Shown: positions 1-8,212 of the stretch, piece by piece
Layout of the letters: every line of letters begins with the position of its first letter
Position numbering within the stretch: the first letter of the stretch is position 1
Program-made: the position numbers and the translations under genes
Assembly: GCA_000719105.1 (NCBI GenBank)
Contig: JODX01000018.1
Coordinates: 198,582-262,581 of the forward strand
Source: Streptomyces sclerotialus
GTDB taxonomy: Bacteria > Actinomycetota > Actinomycetes > Streptomycetales > Streptomycetaceae
Length of the DNA: 64,000 bases
Reading direction: 5' to 3'
Notes under the pieces: generated by a model
The model's input: the letters and a program-made list of their open reading frames with translations, nothing else
The model's database searches: none
Told to the model about the DNA's origin: nothing

Positions 1-643
1 GGCGATCGGCGCGGACCGAGCCGACTGCCGCCCGGAGAACGGCTACCGGTCCCTCTTCGACGGCACCGCGGAATCGCTCGCGGCGTGGAAGCAGGCGGGC
101 CCGGGGACGTTCGAGCTGAACGCCGACGACGGCACGATCACGTCGTCGGGCGGGATGGGGATGCTCTGGTACGCCGGTACGGAGCTCAAGTCGTCGTACT
201 CCCTGAAGCTGGACTGGAGGATGTCCGGGGACGACAACTCGGGCGTCTTCGTAGGCTTCCCCGCCTCCGACGACCCGTGGTCGGCCGTGAACAACGGCTA
301 CGAGATCCAGATCGACGCGACCGACGCCCCCGACCGCACGACGGGCTCCGTGTACAGCTTCCGGTCCGCCGACATCCAGAAGCGCGACCGTGCGCTGAAC
401 CCGCCGGGGGAGTGGAACACGTACGAGATCCGGGTCGAGGGCGAACGCCTCCGCATCTGGCTCAACGGCGTGAAGATCAACGATTTCACCAACACCGATC
501 CGGCCCGCAGCCTGAAGGACGGCCACATCGGCATCCAGAACCACGGTGCCGATGACGAGGTCTCCTTCCGCGACATCCGGATCAAGGAACTGCCCGCGCG
601 GAAGTCCGCCACCACCGCGGACTCCGCCGCACCGGGCAACTGA
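1..643 (+). CDS. DUF1080 (3-keto-disaccharide hydrolase) domain protein, 5' truncated
   Basis: The reading frame is open from base 2 to the TGA at 641-643, so the gene begins outside the window; 213 residues are visible. The visible part is one LamG-like beta-sandwich of the DUF1080 (3-keto-disaccharide hydrolase) type. Family landmarks are SLFDGT near residue 18, NSGVFVGF in mid-domain, the GYEIQI strand, and the closing strands GHIGIQNHG and VSFRDIRIKEL. In actinomycetes this domain is often the C-terminal module of secreted sugar-oxidising or ThuA-type proteins, but the upstream part cannot be seen. It probably acts on a carbohydrate outside the cell. It runs in the same direction as the ebo operon and is separated from it by a strong hairpin, so co-transcription is unlikely. 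Confidence 0.85.
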   Translation, partial: AIGADRADCRPENGYRSLFDGTAESLAAWKQAGPGTFELNADDGTITSSGGMGMLWYAGTELKSSYSLKLDWRMSGDDNSGVFVGFPASDDPWSAVNNGYEIQIDATDAPDRTTGSVYSFRSADIQKRDRALNPPGEWNTYEIRVEGERLRIWLNGVKINDFTNTDPARSLKDGHIGIQNHGADDEVSFRDIRIKELPARKSATTADSAAPGN

Positions 644-647
644 ACGG

Positions 648-681
648 CGGCGGGCGGGGGACGCCGGACCCCCGCCCGCCG
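648..681 (+). terminator. GC-rich hairpin terminator
   Basis: A perfect 13-bp stem (648-660 with 669-681) encloses an 8-base loop and starts 4 bases after the stop codon of the DUF1080 gene. There is no T-run, as is usual for Streptomyces terminators. Confidence 0.75.
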
Positions 682-686
682 TCTTC

Positions 687-762
687 GGCCGCCGCACAGC
701 TACAAGGCCGCCGCACAGCTACAAGGTTGCCGCACGAGTACGAGGTTGCCGCACAGGTACAA
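687..762 (+). repeat. Four 19-bp tandem repeats in the ebo operon leader
   Basis: Four head-to-tail units occupy 687-705, 706-724, 725-743 and 744-762. The consensus is GGCCGCCGCACAGCTACAA; the first two units are identical and the last two have diverged at 2-5 positions, beginning GGTTGCCGCA. The array ends exactly where the ribosome-binding site AAGGAGG (761-767) begins, so the last unit contributes the first bases of the Shine-Dalgarno sequence. It could be an mRNA leader element, a multi-site operator, or a slippage-prone repeat. No function is demonstrated. Confidence 0.85.
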
Positions 763-774
763 GGAGGCTTGCCC

Positions 775-1941
775 ATGTCCATCTCCGTGTCCCTTACCGA
801 TTCCCGGGCCCGGGTGGGGGTGTGGCTGATCGGAGCGCGCGGCTCGGTCGCCACGACCGTCGTCGCGGGCTGCGCGGCAGTGACAGCGGGGCTGCAGGCC
901 CCCGTGGGCATGGTCACCGAGACGGCCCCCTTCGCCGGCTCCGGTCTGCCCGCGCTGTCGTCCCTCGTCTTCGGCGGCCACGACACACTCGACTGCCCCC
1001 TCCCCAAACGCGCCGAGGCCCTCGCCGCAGGGGGTGTCCTGCCGCACGGCCTTCCGGAGGCGATCGCGGCCGACCTCGCCGCGGCGGACGCGGAGATCAA
1101 GCCAGGCGGCCCCCTGCCGGGCGACACCCGCCGTCCCGACGAACTGATCGACGCCTTCGCCGCGGACATCCGTGACTTCGTGCGACGCCACGGCCTGGCC
1201 CGAGCCGTCGTGGTGAACGTGGCCTCCACGGAACCGGTGGCGGCCGGCCCCGACCTGCCCTCCAGCTCGCTGTACGCGGCGGCAGCCCTCCGCGCAGGCT
1301 GCCCGTACGTCAACTTCACCCCCTCCACGGGACTGCACCACCCCGCGCTCGCCGACGCGGCCGTGACCTCCGGCCTGCCGTACGCCGGCCGCGACGGCAA
1401 GACGGGCCAGACCCTGCTGCGGTCGGTGCTCGGCCCGATGTTCGCCCAGCGCGCGCTGGCCGTACGGGCCTGGTCCGGCACCAACCTCCTCGGCGGCGGC
1501 GACGGCGCGGCCCTGGCCGACCCGGCCGCGGCCGCCGCGAAGAACGCGGGCAAGGAGCGCGTCCTCACCGACACCCTCGGCACCACACCCGAGGGCCGGA
1601 CCCACATCGACGACGTCCCCGCCCTCGGCGACTGGAAGACCGCCTGGGACCACATCACCTTCGACGGCTTCCTCGGCACCCGGATGACCCTCCAGACCAC
1701 CTGGCAGGGCTGCGACTCCGCACTCGCCGCACCTCTGGTCCTCGACCTGGCCCGGCTCACGGCCCGCGCCCACGAGGCCGGCCTGACCGGTCCCCTGACC
1801 GAACTCGGCTTCTACTTCAAGGACCCCGTGGGCGACGCCCCGTCCGCTCTCGGAGCGCAGTACGAGGTCCTGACCGGCTTCGCGGAACGGTTGCGCACAC
1901 ACGCTGCCGACCACGGTGGTGACGCGGAGGGAGCCCGATGA
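775..1941 (+). CDS. Inositol-3-phosphate synthase family protein, first gene of the ebo-type operon
   Basis: The 388-residue protein belongs to the myo-inositol-1-phosphate synthase family, which cyclises glucose-6-phosphate with NAD. An N-terminal Rossmann nucleotide-binding turn is visible (VWLIGARGSVATT), followed by the family landmarks VVVNVASTEP, the SGQT-like segment KTGQTLLRSVLGPMF, and GCDSALAAPLVLDLARL near the end. The ATG at 775 was chosen over an in-frame ATG at 727 because AAGGAGG lies 7 bases upstream of it. Its stop overlaps the next start by 4 bases. It stands where ebo clusters normally carry EboD, a dehydroquinate-synthase-like cyclase, so it may supply the carbocyclic precursor for this pathway. 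A plain housekeeping role in inositol synthesis is less likely given the context. Confidence 0.88.
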   Translation: MSISVSLTDSRARVGVWLIGARGSVATTVVAGCAAVTAGLQAPVGMVTETAPFAGSGLPALSSLVFGGHDTLDCPLPKRAEALAAGGVLPHGLPEAIAADLAAADAEIKPGGPLPGDTRRPDELIDAFAADIRDFVRRHGLARAVVVNVASTEPVAAGPDLPSSSLYAAAALRAGCPYVNFTPSTGLHHPALADAAVTSGLPYAGRDGKTGQTLLRSVLGPMFAQRALAVRAWSGTNLLGGGDGAALADPAAAAAKNAGKERVLTDTLGTTPEGRTHIDDVPALGDWKTAWDHITFDGFLGTRMTLQTTWQGCDSALAAPLVLDLARLTARAHEAGLTGPLTELGFYFKDPVGDAPSALGAQYEVLTGFAERLRTHAADHGGDAEGAR

Positions 1942-2921
1942 CGTTGCCGGGCCGGCTGTCCGACGGCACGGGACCGCAGCAACGGTGGTGGCCGGACCCG
2001 AGGGCCTGGTCCGAACTGCTGCGCCTGCCCGCCCTGTTCACCGTCCCCGGCGACGCTCTCGCGGGCGCCGCGGCGGCGGGCGCCCGGCCGAACGGGCGCA
2101 CCCTGCTCGCCATCGGCTCCTCCTTGTGCCTGTACGAGGCGGGTATGGCCCTCAACGACTGGGCCGACCGCACCGAGGACGCCCAGGACCGCCCGCACCG
2201 ACCTCTCCCCTCCGGCCGCGTACGCCCTGCCTCGGCACTCGCCGCGGCAGGCGCCCTCACGGCCGCGGGCCTGGCCCTGGCCGCCCGCGAGGGCCGCCCC
2301 GCCCTGACGCTCGCCGTACCTCTCGCCGCCACGGTCTGGTCGTACGACCTCGCCCTGAAGCACACGCCCGCGGGCCCTCTGGCCATGGCCGCGGCTCGCG
2401 GGCTCGACCTTCTCCTCGGAGCGGCCGCCACCACGGGCACCGCCCGCCCGGCCCTCGGCTCCGCCCTGGCCCTCGGTACCCACACGCTCGCGGTCACCAC
2501 CGTCTCCCGCGGGGAGACGCAGGGCGGCTCGTCCGCGGCCCCTCTGGGCGGGCTGCTCACCACAGCCGCACTGTCCTGGGGGCTGACGCGAGGGCTCATG
2601 GCAAGAAGGGAGCCTGACGGGAGCCGCCTGGGCAAGAGCAACCCGAACAGCTCGACGACAGCGCACACCACCACCCTCACCACCGCGCTGACCGCCGCAG
2701 TCACCGCCACATACGCCGTCACCACCGCCCGTCCGTACGCCCACGCCGCCCTAAACCCCTCACCCCCGCTCACCCAGCGCGCCGTCGGCGCCGGCATCCG
2801 CGCGATGATCCCCCTCCAGGCCGCCCTCACCGCCCGCGCGGGCGCACCCGTCACGGCCCTTCTCACCGCCGCCCTCGCTCCGGCCGCCCGCAGGTTCGCC
2901 AGGAAGGTGAGCGTCACATGA
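1938..2921 (+). CDS. eboC: UbiA-like prenyltransferase EboC
   Basis: This 327-residue integral membrane protein has the UbiA fold. The first aspartate-rich motif N73-D-W-A-D77-R-T-E-D81 is intact, and a second conserved region contains ARGLDLLLGA near residue 155. Multiple hydrophobic helices rich in Ala and Leu span most of the chain. UbiA enzymes transfer a prenyl or other group from a pyrophosphate onto an acceptor at the membrane. The ebo cluster member of this family (EboC) is associated with export or trafficking of metabolites such as scytonemin precursors in cyanobacteria. The ATG overlaps the stop of the upstream cyclase and the stop overlaps the next ATG, both as ATGA, so translation is coupled. 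The natural substrate cannot be read from the sequence. Confidence 0.88.
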   Translation: MTLPGRLSDGTGPQQRWWPDPRAWSELLRLPALFTVPGDALAGAAAAGARPNGRTLLAIGSSLCLYEAGMALNDWADRTEDAQDRPHRPLPSGRVRPASALAAAGALTAAGLALAAREGRPALTLAVPLAATVWSYDLALKHTPAGPLAMAAARGLDLLLGAAATTGTARPALGSALALGTHTLAVTTVSRGETQGGSSAAPLGGLLTTAALSWGLTRGLMARREPDGSRLGKSNPNSSTTAHTTTLTTALTAAVTATYAVTTARPYAHAALNPSPPLTQRAVGAGIRAMIPLQAALTARAGAPVTALLTAALAPAARRFARKVSVT

Positions 2922-3871
2922 GCAACCGGGCCCACTCCGTCGAGCCCCACCTCGCCCGGCGTGCGTCGCTGACCGGCCAGGATCCGCTCCCGTCCCCCCT
3001 CCGCTTCGGCTACGGCACCAACGGCCTCACCGACCTCCGCCTCGACGACGCCCTCGCCCTGCTCGCCGACCTCGGGTACGACGGCGTCGGCCTGACCCTC
3101 GACCACATGCACCTCGATCCGCTCGACCCCGACCCCGACTTCGGCCCCGGCCTCGCGGCCCGCACCGCCCGGGTGGCCCGCAGGCTGGAGGCGCTCGGGC
3201 TGGGGGTCACCGTGGAGACCGGCGCCCGCTATGTCCTCGACCCGCGCCGCAAGCACGGCCCCTCCCTCCTGGACCCGGACCCCGACGAGCGCGCCCGGCG
3301 CGTCGACCTGCTCCTGCGCGCGGTAGGGATCGCCGCCGACCTCGGCGCCCACGCCGTGCACTGCTTCAGCGGCGTCACCCCGGCCGGCACGGACGAGGCC
3401 ACCGCCTGGAAGGTCCTGCCCGACGCCCTCGCTCCCGTCCTGGAAGCAGCCGTCGAGGCGGGCGTCCCCCTCGCCGTCGAACCGGAACCCGGTCATCTCC
3501 TCGCCACCCTCGCCGACTTCCACCGGCTGCGCGAGGCGCTCGGCAGCCCGGACGCGCTCGGCCTCACCCTCGACATCGGCCACTGCCAGTGCCTCGAACC
3601 GCTGCCCCCCGCCGACTGCGTGCGCGCCGCCGCCCCCTGGCTCCGGCACGTCCAGATCGAGGACATGCGCCGCGGCATCCATGAACACCTCCCTTTCGGG
3701 GACGGGGAGATCGACTTCCCGCCCGTGCTCCAGGCCCTCGCCGAGTCCGGCTACCAGAACCTGACCGTCGTCGAACTGCCCCGCCACTCCCACGCGGGCC
3801 CCCACTTCGCCGAGCACTCCCTCGCCGCCCTCCACCACCACGCGGCCACCCTGGAAGGGAGACAACCGTGA
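2918..3871 (+). CDS. TIM-barrel sugar phosphate isomerase/epimerase (xylose isomerase-like)
   Basis: A 317-residue xylose-isomerase-like TIM barrel. The metal-binding residues typical of the AP2EC family are visible in order: Glu in AVEPEPGHLLATL, Asp and His in LTLDIGHCQC, and Glu in TVVELPRHSH. The strand YDGVGLTLDH marks the start of the barrel. Such enzymes isomerise or epimerise sugar-like substrates, or hydrolyse related phosphates, using a divalent metal. It is the first of two such barrels in the operon, the other being EboE at 5457. It is coupled to both neighbours by 4-base overlaps. The substrate may be the carbocycle produced by the upstream cyclase; that is inference. Confidence 0.88.
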   Translation: MSNRAHSVEPHLARRASLTGQDPLPSPLRFGYGTNGLTDLRLDDALALLADLGYDGVGLTLDHMHLDPLDPDPDFGPGLAARTARVARRLEALGLGVTVETGARYVLDPRRKHGPSLLDPDPDERARRVDLLLRAVGIAADLGAHAVHCFSGVTPAGTDEATAWKVLPDALAPVLEAAVEAGVPLAVEPEPGHLLATLADFHRLREALGSPDALGLTLDIGHCQCLEPLPPADCVRAAAPWLRHVQIEDMRRGIHEHLPFGDGEIDFPPVLQALAESGYQNLTVVELPRHSHAGPHFAEHSLAALHHHAATLEGRQP

Positions 3872-4605
3872 ACCACCCGCACGAGATCCCGGGCACCCCG
3901 GCAACCCCGGCAACCCCGGCGGCCCCCGGCACCCCGGTCCACCCCAGACCCTCCGCGGCCACGGGCAACACCCTCGCCCGCACTCCACTGGACGACCTGC
4001 GCACCCGCGTCACCGCCCACCTCGACGACACGGCCCGCGCCTGGTTCGACCGCGCCCTGGAGGAGGCCGCCGACCGTCCGGGCGGCCACGGGCCCATCTC
4101 CGCCTGGGAGCTGCGGCTCGCCGAGGCGGGCCGGCGCTGCGGTCCCGAGCACGCCGACGCCGTCCGCGTCCTCATCCTGCACACGGCCGGCGCCGACCCG
4201 GACACCCTGGTCCGCGTCTACCGCCAGGGCACCGCCGACGAACGCCGCGCCGTCCTGCACGCCCTGCCCCACCTCGTGCCCGGCCCCGAGTGCCTGCCCC
4301 TCGTCGAGGACGCCCTGCGCACCAACGACACCCGTCTCGTCGCCGCCGCGCTCGGCCCGTACGCCGCCCGCCACCTGGACGCCCACAACTGGCGGCACGC
4401 CGTTCTGAAGTGCCTGTTCACCGGTGTTCCCGTCGACGAGGTGGCCGACCTGCCGCGCCGCGCCCACGCCGACGCCGAACTCGCCCGCATGCTCACCGAC
4501 TACGCCGGCGAACGCACCGCCGCGGGCCGTCCCGTACCCGAGGACCTGCACCGCGTCCTGGCCCTGACCACCACCGGCCCCGACGCACCCGGCAAGGAGT
4601 CCTGA
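3868..4605 (+). CDS. eboA: EboA domain protein
   Basis: A 245-residue protein starting at a GTG that overlaps the preceding stop (GTGA). The first 30 residues are a low-complexity Pro/Ala/Thr stretch. The rest is alpha-helical and matches the EboA family, with helices around RAWFDRALEEA, ISAWELRLAEAGRRCG, RAVLHALPHLVPG and AVLKCLFTGVPVDEV. Helical-repeat character suggests a scaffold rather than an enzyme. EboA is the marker gene of ebo clusters, which are required in cyanobacteria for moving the scytonemin monomer to the periplasm. Its biochemical role is not established. The next gene starts within its stop codon (TGATG). Confidence 0.88.
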   Translation: MNHPHEIPGTPATPATPAAPGTPVHPRPSAATGNTLARTPLDDLRTRVTAHLDDTARAWFDRALEEAADRPGGHGPISAWELRLAEAGRRCGPEHADAVRVLILHTAGADPDTLVRVYRQGTADERRAVLHALPHLVPGPECLPLVEDALRTNDTRLVAAALGPYAARHLDAHNWRHAVLKCLFTGVPVDEVADLPRRAHADAELARMLTDYAGERTAAGRPVPEDLHRVLALTTTGPDAPGKES

Positions 4606-5453
4606 TGCGCATCTTCGACCCCCACATCCACATGACGTCACGGACCACCGACGACTACGAGGCCATGTACGCCGCGGGCGTCCGCGCCGTGGTCGAGCCC
4701 TCCTTCTGGCTGGGCCAGCCCCGCACCTCGCCCGTCACCTTCCTCGACTACTTCGACTCCCTCCTCGGCTGGGAACCGTTCCGCGCCGCCCAGTACGGCA
4801 TCGCCCACCACTGCACCCTCGCCCTCAATCCCAAGGAGGCGAACGACCCCCGCTGCCTGCCCGTCCTCGACGAGCTGCCCCGCTATCTCGTCAAGGACCA
4901 CGTCGTGGCCGTCGGCGAGATCGGCTACGACTCGATGACCCCCGCCGAGGACACCGCCCTCGCCGCCCAGCTCCAGCTCGCCGCCGACCACGGCCTGCCC
5001 GCCCTGGTGCACACCCCGCACCGCGACAAGCTCGCCGGGCTGCGCCGCACCCTCGACGCCGTCCGCGAGTCCGCGCTCCCGATGGACCGGGTACTGGTCG
5101 ACCACCTCAACGAGACCACCGTCAAGGAGGCGAAGGACAGCGGCTGCTGGCTCGGCTTCTCCGTCTATCCCGACACCAAGATGGACGAGGACCGGATGGT
5201 CGCGATCCTGAAGGAGTACGGGCCCGAGCAGGTGCTCGTGAACTCGGCCGCGGACTGGGGCAGAAGCGACCCCCTCAAGACCCGCCGCGTCGGCGACGCC
5301 ATGCTGGCCGCCGGATACACCGAGGACGACGTGGAGCGGGTCCTGTGGCACAACCCGGTCGCCTTCTACGGGCTCAGCGGGCGCCTCGACCTCGACGTCG
5401 CGGCGCCGGACGTCACCCACGAGGGCAACTCCATCCTCCGCGGCGGTGAGTGA
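4605..5453 (+). CDS. eboB: TatD-family metal-dependent hydrolase EboB
   Basis: A 282-residue amidohydrolase-like TIM barrel of the TatD type. The metal ligands are all present: H-x-H in FDPHIHM at the N-terminus, Glu in VGEIGYD, His in LVHTPHRDK, His in VDHLNET and Asp in NSAADWG. The ATG at 4605 lies inside the TGATG stop/start of eboA, so the long upstream extension in this frame is not used. TatD enzymes hydrolyse phosphodiester or amide-like bonds with divalent metals in the cytoplasm. In ebo clusters the TatD-like member is EboB. Assignment to the family is firm; the reaction is unknown. Confidence 0.9.
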   Translation: MRIFDPHIHMTSRTTDDYEAMYAAGVRAVVEPSFWLGQPRTSPVTFLDYFDSLLGWEPFRAAQYGIAHHCTLALNPKEANDPRCLPVLDELPRYLVKDHVVAVGEIGYDSMTPAEDTALAAQLQLAADHGLPALVHTPHRDKLAGLRRTLDAVRESALPMDRVLVDHLNETTVKEAKDSGCWLGFSVYPDTKMDEDRMVAILKEYGPEQVLVNSAADWGRSDPLKTRRVGDAMLAAGYTEDDVERVLWHNPVAFYGLSGRLDLDVAAPDVTHEGNSILRGGE

Positions 5454-5456
5454 CCG

Positions 5457-6626
5457 ATGCGCTTCCGCCACCCCGACGGCTCCACCGTCCACCTCGCCTA
5501 CTGCACCAACGTCCACCCGGCCGAGACCCTCGACGGCGTCCTCGCCCAGCTGCGCGACCACTGCGAACCGGTGCGCCGCCGGCTCGGCCGCGACCGCCTC
5601 GGCATCGGGCTGTGGCTCGCCAAGGACGCCGCCCACGCTCTCGTCACCGACCCGTCCGCGCTGCGCGGCCTGCGCGCCGAGCTCGACCACCGCGGCCTGG
5701 AGGTCGTCACCCTCAACGGCTTCCCCTACGAGGGATTCGGCGCCGAGGAGGTCAAGTACCGCGTCTACAAGCCGGACTGGGCCGACCCCGAACGCCTGGA
5801 GTACACCACCTCCCTCGCCCGCGTCCTCGCCGGACTGCTCCCCGACGACGTCACCGAGGGCACCGTCTCCACCCTGCCGCTGGCCTGGCGCACCGCATAC
5901 GACGACACCCGCGCCGCCACGGCCCGCACAGCCCTGACCACCCTCGCCGAACGGCTCGACGCGCTCGCGGACCTCACCGGCCGCTCCATCCGTGTCGGCC
6001 TGGAACCCGAACCGGGCTGCGTCGTCGAGACCACCGCCGACGCCATCGGCCCGCTCACCGCGATCGCCCACGACCGCATCGGCATCTGCGTCGACACCTG
6101 CCACCTCGCCACCTCCTTCGAAGATCCGCTCGCCGCCCTGGACGCACTCGCCCACGCCGGCATTCCCGTGGTCAAATCCCAGCTCTCGGCCGCCCTGCAC
6201 GCCGAGGAGCCCGACCGCCCCGACGTGCGGGACGCCCTCGCCGCCTTCGACGAACCCCGCTTCCTGCACCAGACCCGCGCCCATATCCCCGCCGGACTCC
6301 GCGGCACCGACGACCTCGGCGAGGCCCTGAAGGGCGACGCCCTGCCCGACGCCGTCCCGTGGCGCGCCCACTTCCACGTCCCGCTGCACGCGGCCCCCGC
6401 CGCGCCCCTCACCTCCACACTCCCCGTACTGAAGGCGGCACTGACCCGCCTGGTCGGGGGCTCGCGTCCCCTCACCCACCACCTGGAGGTCGAGACCTAC
6501 ACCTGGCAGGCACTGCCGCCCGACCTGCGCCCCCGCGGCCGCAGTCAGCTGGCCGACGGCATCGCCGCCGAACTCACGCTCGCCCGCGACCTGCTGACCG
6601 ACCTCGGCCTGAAGGAGCTGCCGTGA
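5457..6626 (+). CDS. eboE: Metabolite traffic protein EboE (TIM barrel)
   Basis: A 389-residue protein whose start ATG lies 3 bases after the TatD stop. It opens with an LAYCTNVHPAETLDGV strand, a hallmark of EboE, followed by a xylose-isomerase-like barrel with metal-site segments VGLEPEPGCVVET, ICVDTCHLATSFED and HLEVETYTW. EboE is annotated as a metabolite traffic protein and has no established chemistry. Together with the barrel encoded at 2918 it gives this operon two related but clearly different TIM barrels. The stop overlaps the next GTG (GTGA). Confidence 0.9.
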   Translation: MRFRHPDGSTVHLAYCTNVHPAETLDGVLAQLRDHCEPVRRRLGRDRLGIGLWLAKDAAHALVTDPSALRGLRAELDHRGLEVVTLNGFPYEGFGAEEVKYRVYKPDWADPERLEYTTSLARVLAGLLPDDVTEGTVSTLPLAWRTAYDDTRAATARTALTTLAERLDALADLTGRSIRVGLEPEPGCVVETTADAIGPLTAIAHDRIGICVDTCHLATSFEDPLAALDALAHAGIPVVKSQLSAALHAEEPDRPDVRDALAAFDEPRFLHQTRAHIPAGLRGTDDLGEALKGDALPDAVPWRAHFHVPLHAAPAAPLTSTLPVLKAALTRLVGGSRPLTHHLEVETYTWQALPPDLRPRGRSQLADGIAAELTLARDLLTDLGLKELP

Positions 6627-8041
6627 CCTCCCCAGCAGCGGCTGACGCCGCGGCGAATGCCACCGCAGACCCCACCCCGCTCCTCGTCCTGGACGTCGTA
6701 GGCCTCACCCCCCGTCTCCTCGACCACATGCCCCATCTCAAGTCCCTCGGCCAGTCCGGCTCCCAGGCCCACCTGGGCACCGTCCTGCCCGCCGTCACCT
6801 GCGCCGCCCAGTCCACCTTCCTGACCGGCACGCTCCCCGCCGAGCACGGCATCGTCGGCAACGGCTGGTACTTCCGCGAGCTCGGCGACGTGCTGCTGTG
6901 GCGCCAGCACAACGGCCTCGTCACCGGCGACAGGCTCTGGGACGCCGCCCGCCGCGCCCACCCCGGCTACACGGTCGCCAACATCTGCTGGTGGTACGCC
7001 ATGGGCGCCGACACCGACATCACCGTCACCCCCCGCCCCGTCTACTACGCCGACGGCCGCAAGGAACCCGACTGCTACACCAGGCCCCCGGCCCTGCACG
7101 ACGAACTCACCGAGAAGTTCGGCACCTTCCCGCTGTTCCACTTCTGGGGACCCGGAGCCGACCTCGTCTCCAGCCGGTGGATCATCGACGCCACCCGCCA
7201 CATCATGCGCACACGGCACCCCGACCTGACCTTGTGCTACCTCCCTCACCTCGACTACGACCTGCAGCGCTTCGGCCCCGACGACCCGCGCTCCCTGAAG
7301 GCGGCCACCGACCTCGACACCGCCCTCGCCCCGCTCCTCGACGACGCCCGCGCCGAGGGCCGTACCGTCGTCGCGCTGTCCGAGTACGGCATCACCCGCG
7401 TGAACCGCTCCGTCGACATCAACCGGGCCCTGCGCCGCGCGGGACTCCTCGAAGTCCACACACAGGACGGCATGGAGTACCTGGACACGATGGCTTCCCG
7501 CGCCTTCGCGGTGGCCGACCACCAGATCGCCCACGTCTACGTACGCCGCCCCGAGGACCTGGCGGCCACCCGGGAGGCACTGGCCGATCTCCCCGGCATC
7601 GAGCAGCTCCTCGACGACGAGGGCAAGAAGGCCCATCACCTCGACCATCCGCGCGCCGGCGAACTCGTCGCCGTGGCGGAGCCGGACGCCTGGTTCACGT
7701 ACTACTACTGGCTCGACGACGACCGCGCGCCCGACTTCGCGCAGCTCGTCGAGATCCACCGCAAACCCGGCTACGACCCGGTCGAACTGTTCATGGACCC
7801 GCACGACCCCTATGTGAAGGTCAAGGCGGCCACGGCAGTTGCCCGCAAGAAACTCGGCATGCGCTACCGCATGGCGGTCGTGCCGCTGGACGCCTCACCT
7901 ATTCGCGGCAGCCACGGCCGCCTCCCGGCGAGCGACGACGACGGTCCGCTCCTCATCTGCTCCACCCCCCACGCAGTCACCGGCCGCGTCGCGGCCACCG
8001 AAGTGAAATCCCTGCTGCTCACCCTGGCCGGCCTCGGGTGA
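6623..8041 (+). CDS. eboF: Alkaline-phosphatase-superfamily nucleotide pyrophosphatase/phosphodiesterase EboF
   Basis: The 472-residue protein belongs to the type I phosphodiesterase/nucleotide pyrophosphatase branch of the alkaline phosphatase superfamily. Visible landmarks are the first metal Asp in LLVLDVVGLTP, the Thr nucleophile region LPAVTCAAQSTFLTG, LPHLDYDLQRFG with Asp and His, and a late metal segment LSEYGI where most relatives carry SDHG. The GTG at 6623 was chosen because it overlaps the EboE stop by 4 bases; the frame is open far upstream only as a shadow. It probably hydrolyses a pyrophosphate or phosphate ester formed in the pathway. It ends the coupled operon. Confidence 0.88.
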   Translation: MTSPAAADAAANATADPTPLLVLDVVGLTPRLLDHMPHLKSLGQSGSQAHLGTVLPAVTCAAQSTFLTGTLPAEHGIVGNGWYFRELGDVLLWRQHNGLVTGDRLWDAARRAHPGYTVANICWWYAMGADTDITVTPRPVYYADGRKEPDCYTRPPALHDELTEKFGTFPLFHFWGPGADLVSSRWIIDATRHIMRTRHPDLTLCYLPHLDYDLQRFGPDDPRSLKAATDLDTALAPLLDDARAEGRTVVALSEYGITRVNRSVDINRALRRAGLLEVHTQDGMEYLDTMASRAFAVADHQIAHVYVRRPEDLAATREALADLPGIEQLLDDEGKKAHHLDHPRAGELVAVAEPDAWFTYYYWLDDDRAPDFAQLVEIHRKPGYDPVELFMDPHDPYVKVKAATAVARKKLGMRYRMAVVPLDASPIRGSHGRLPASDDDGPLLICSTPHAVTGRVAATEVKSLLLTLAGLG

Positions 8042-8120
8042 CCGAGGCCGGTCGAGCGACTACGGAAAGTGAAGCACGCGCCACTGACAACGCGTCCGGC
8101 GAGCGCACGAGCAGCAGCGC

Positions 8121-8188
8121 GACCGGCACCCGTCCCAGCTGACGAACCCACGGACCACAGCTGAACGACCGGCACCCGCCCCAGCTGA
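8121..8188 (+). repeat. Imperfect 22-bp direct repeat in intergenic DNA
   Basis: Two copies of a GACCGGCACCCG-n-CCCAGCTGA unit lie at 8121-8142 and 8167-8188, with one mismatch. They sit between eboF and the Tat-exported TIM-barrel gene and could be a duplicated regulator site. No hairpin is evident. Confidence 0.55.
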
Positions 8189-8212
8189 ACACCGACCAGA
8201 AAGAGAGAAACC

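Noticed and set aside
687..762. 19-bp array as a CRISPR or riboswitch
   Set aside because: There are no spacers and the units are contiguous; no known riboswitch core was recognisable.
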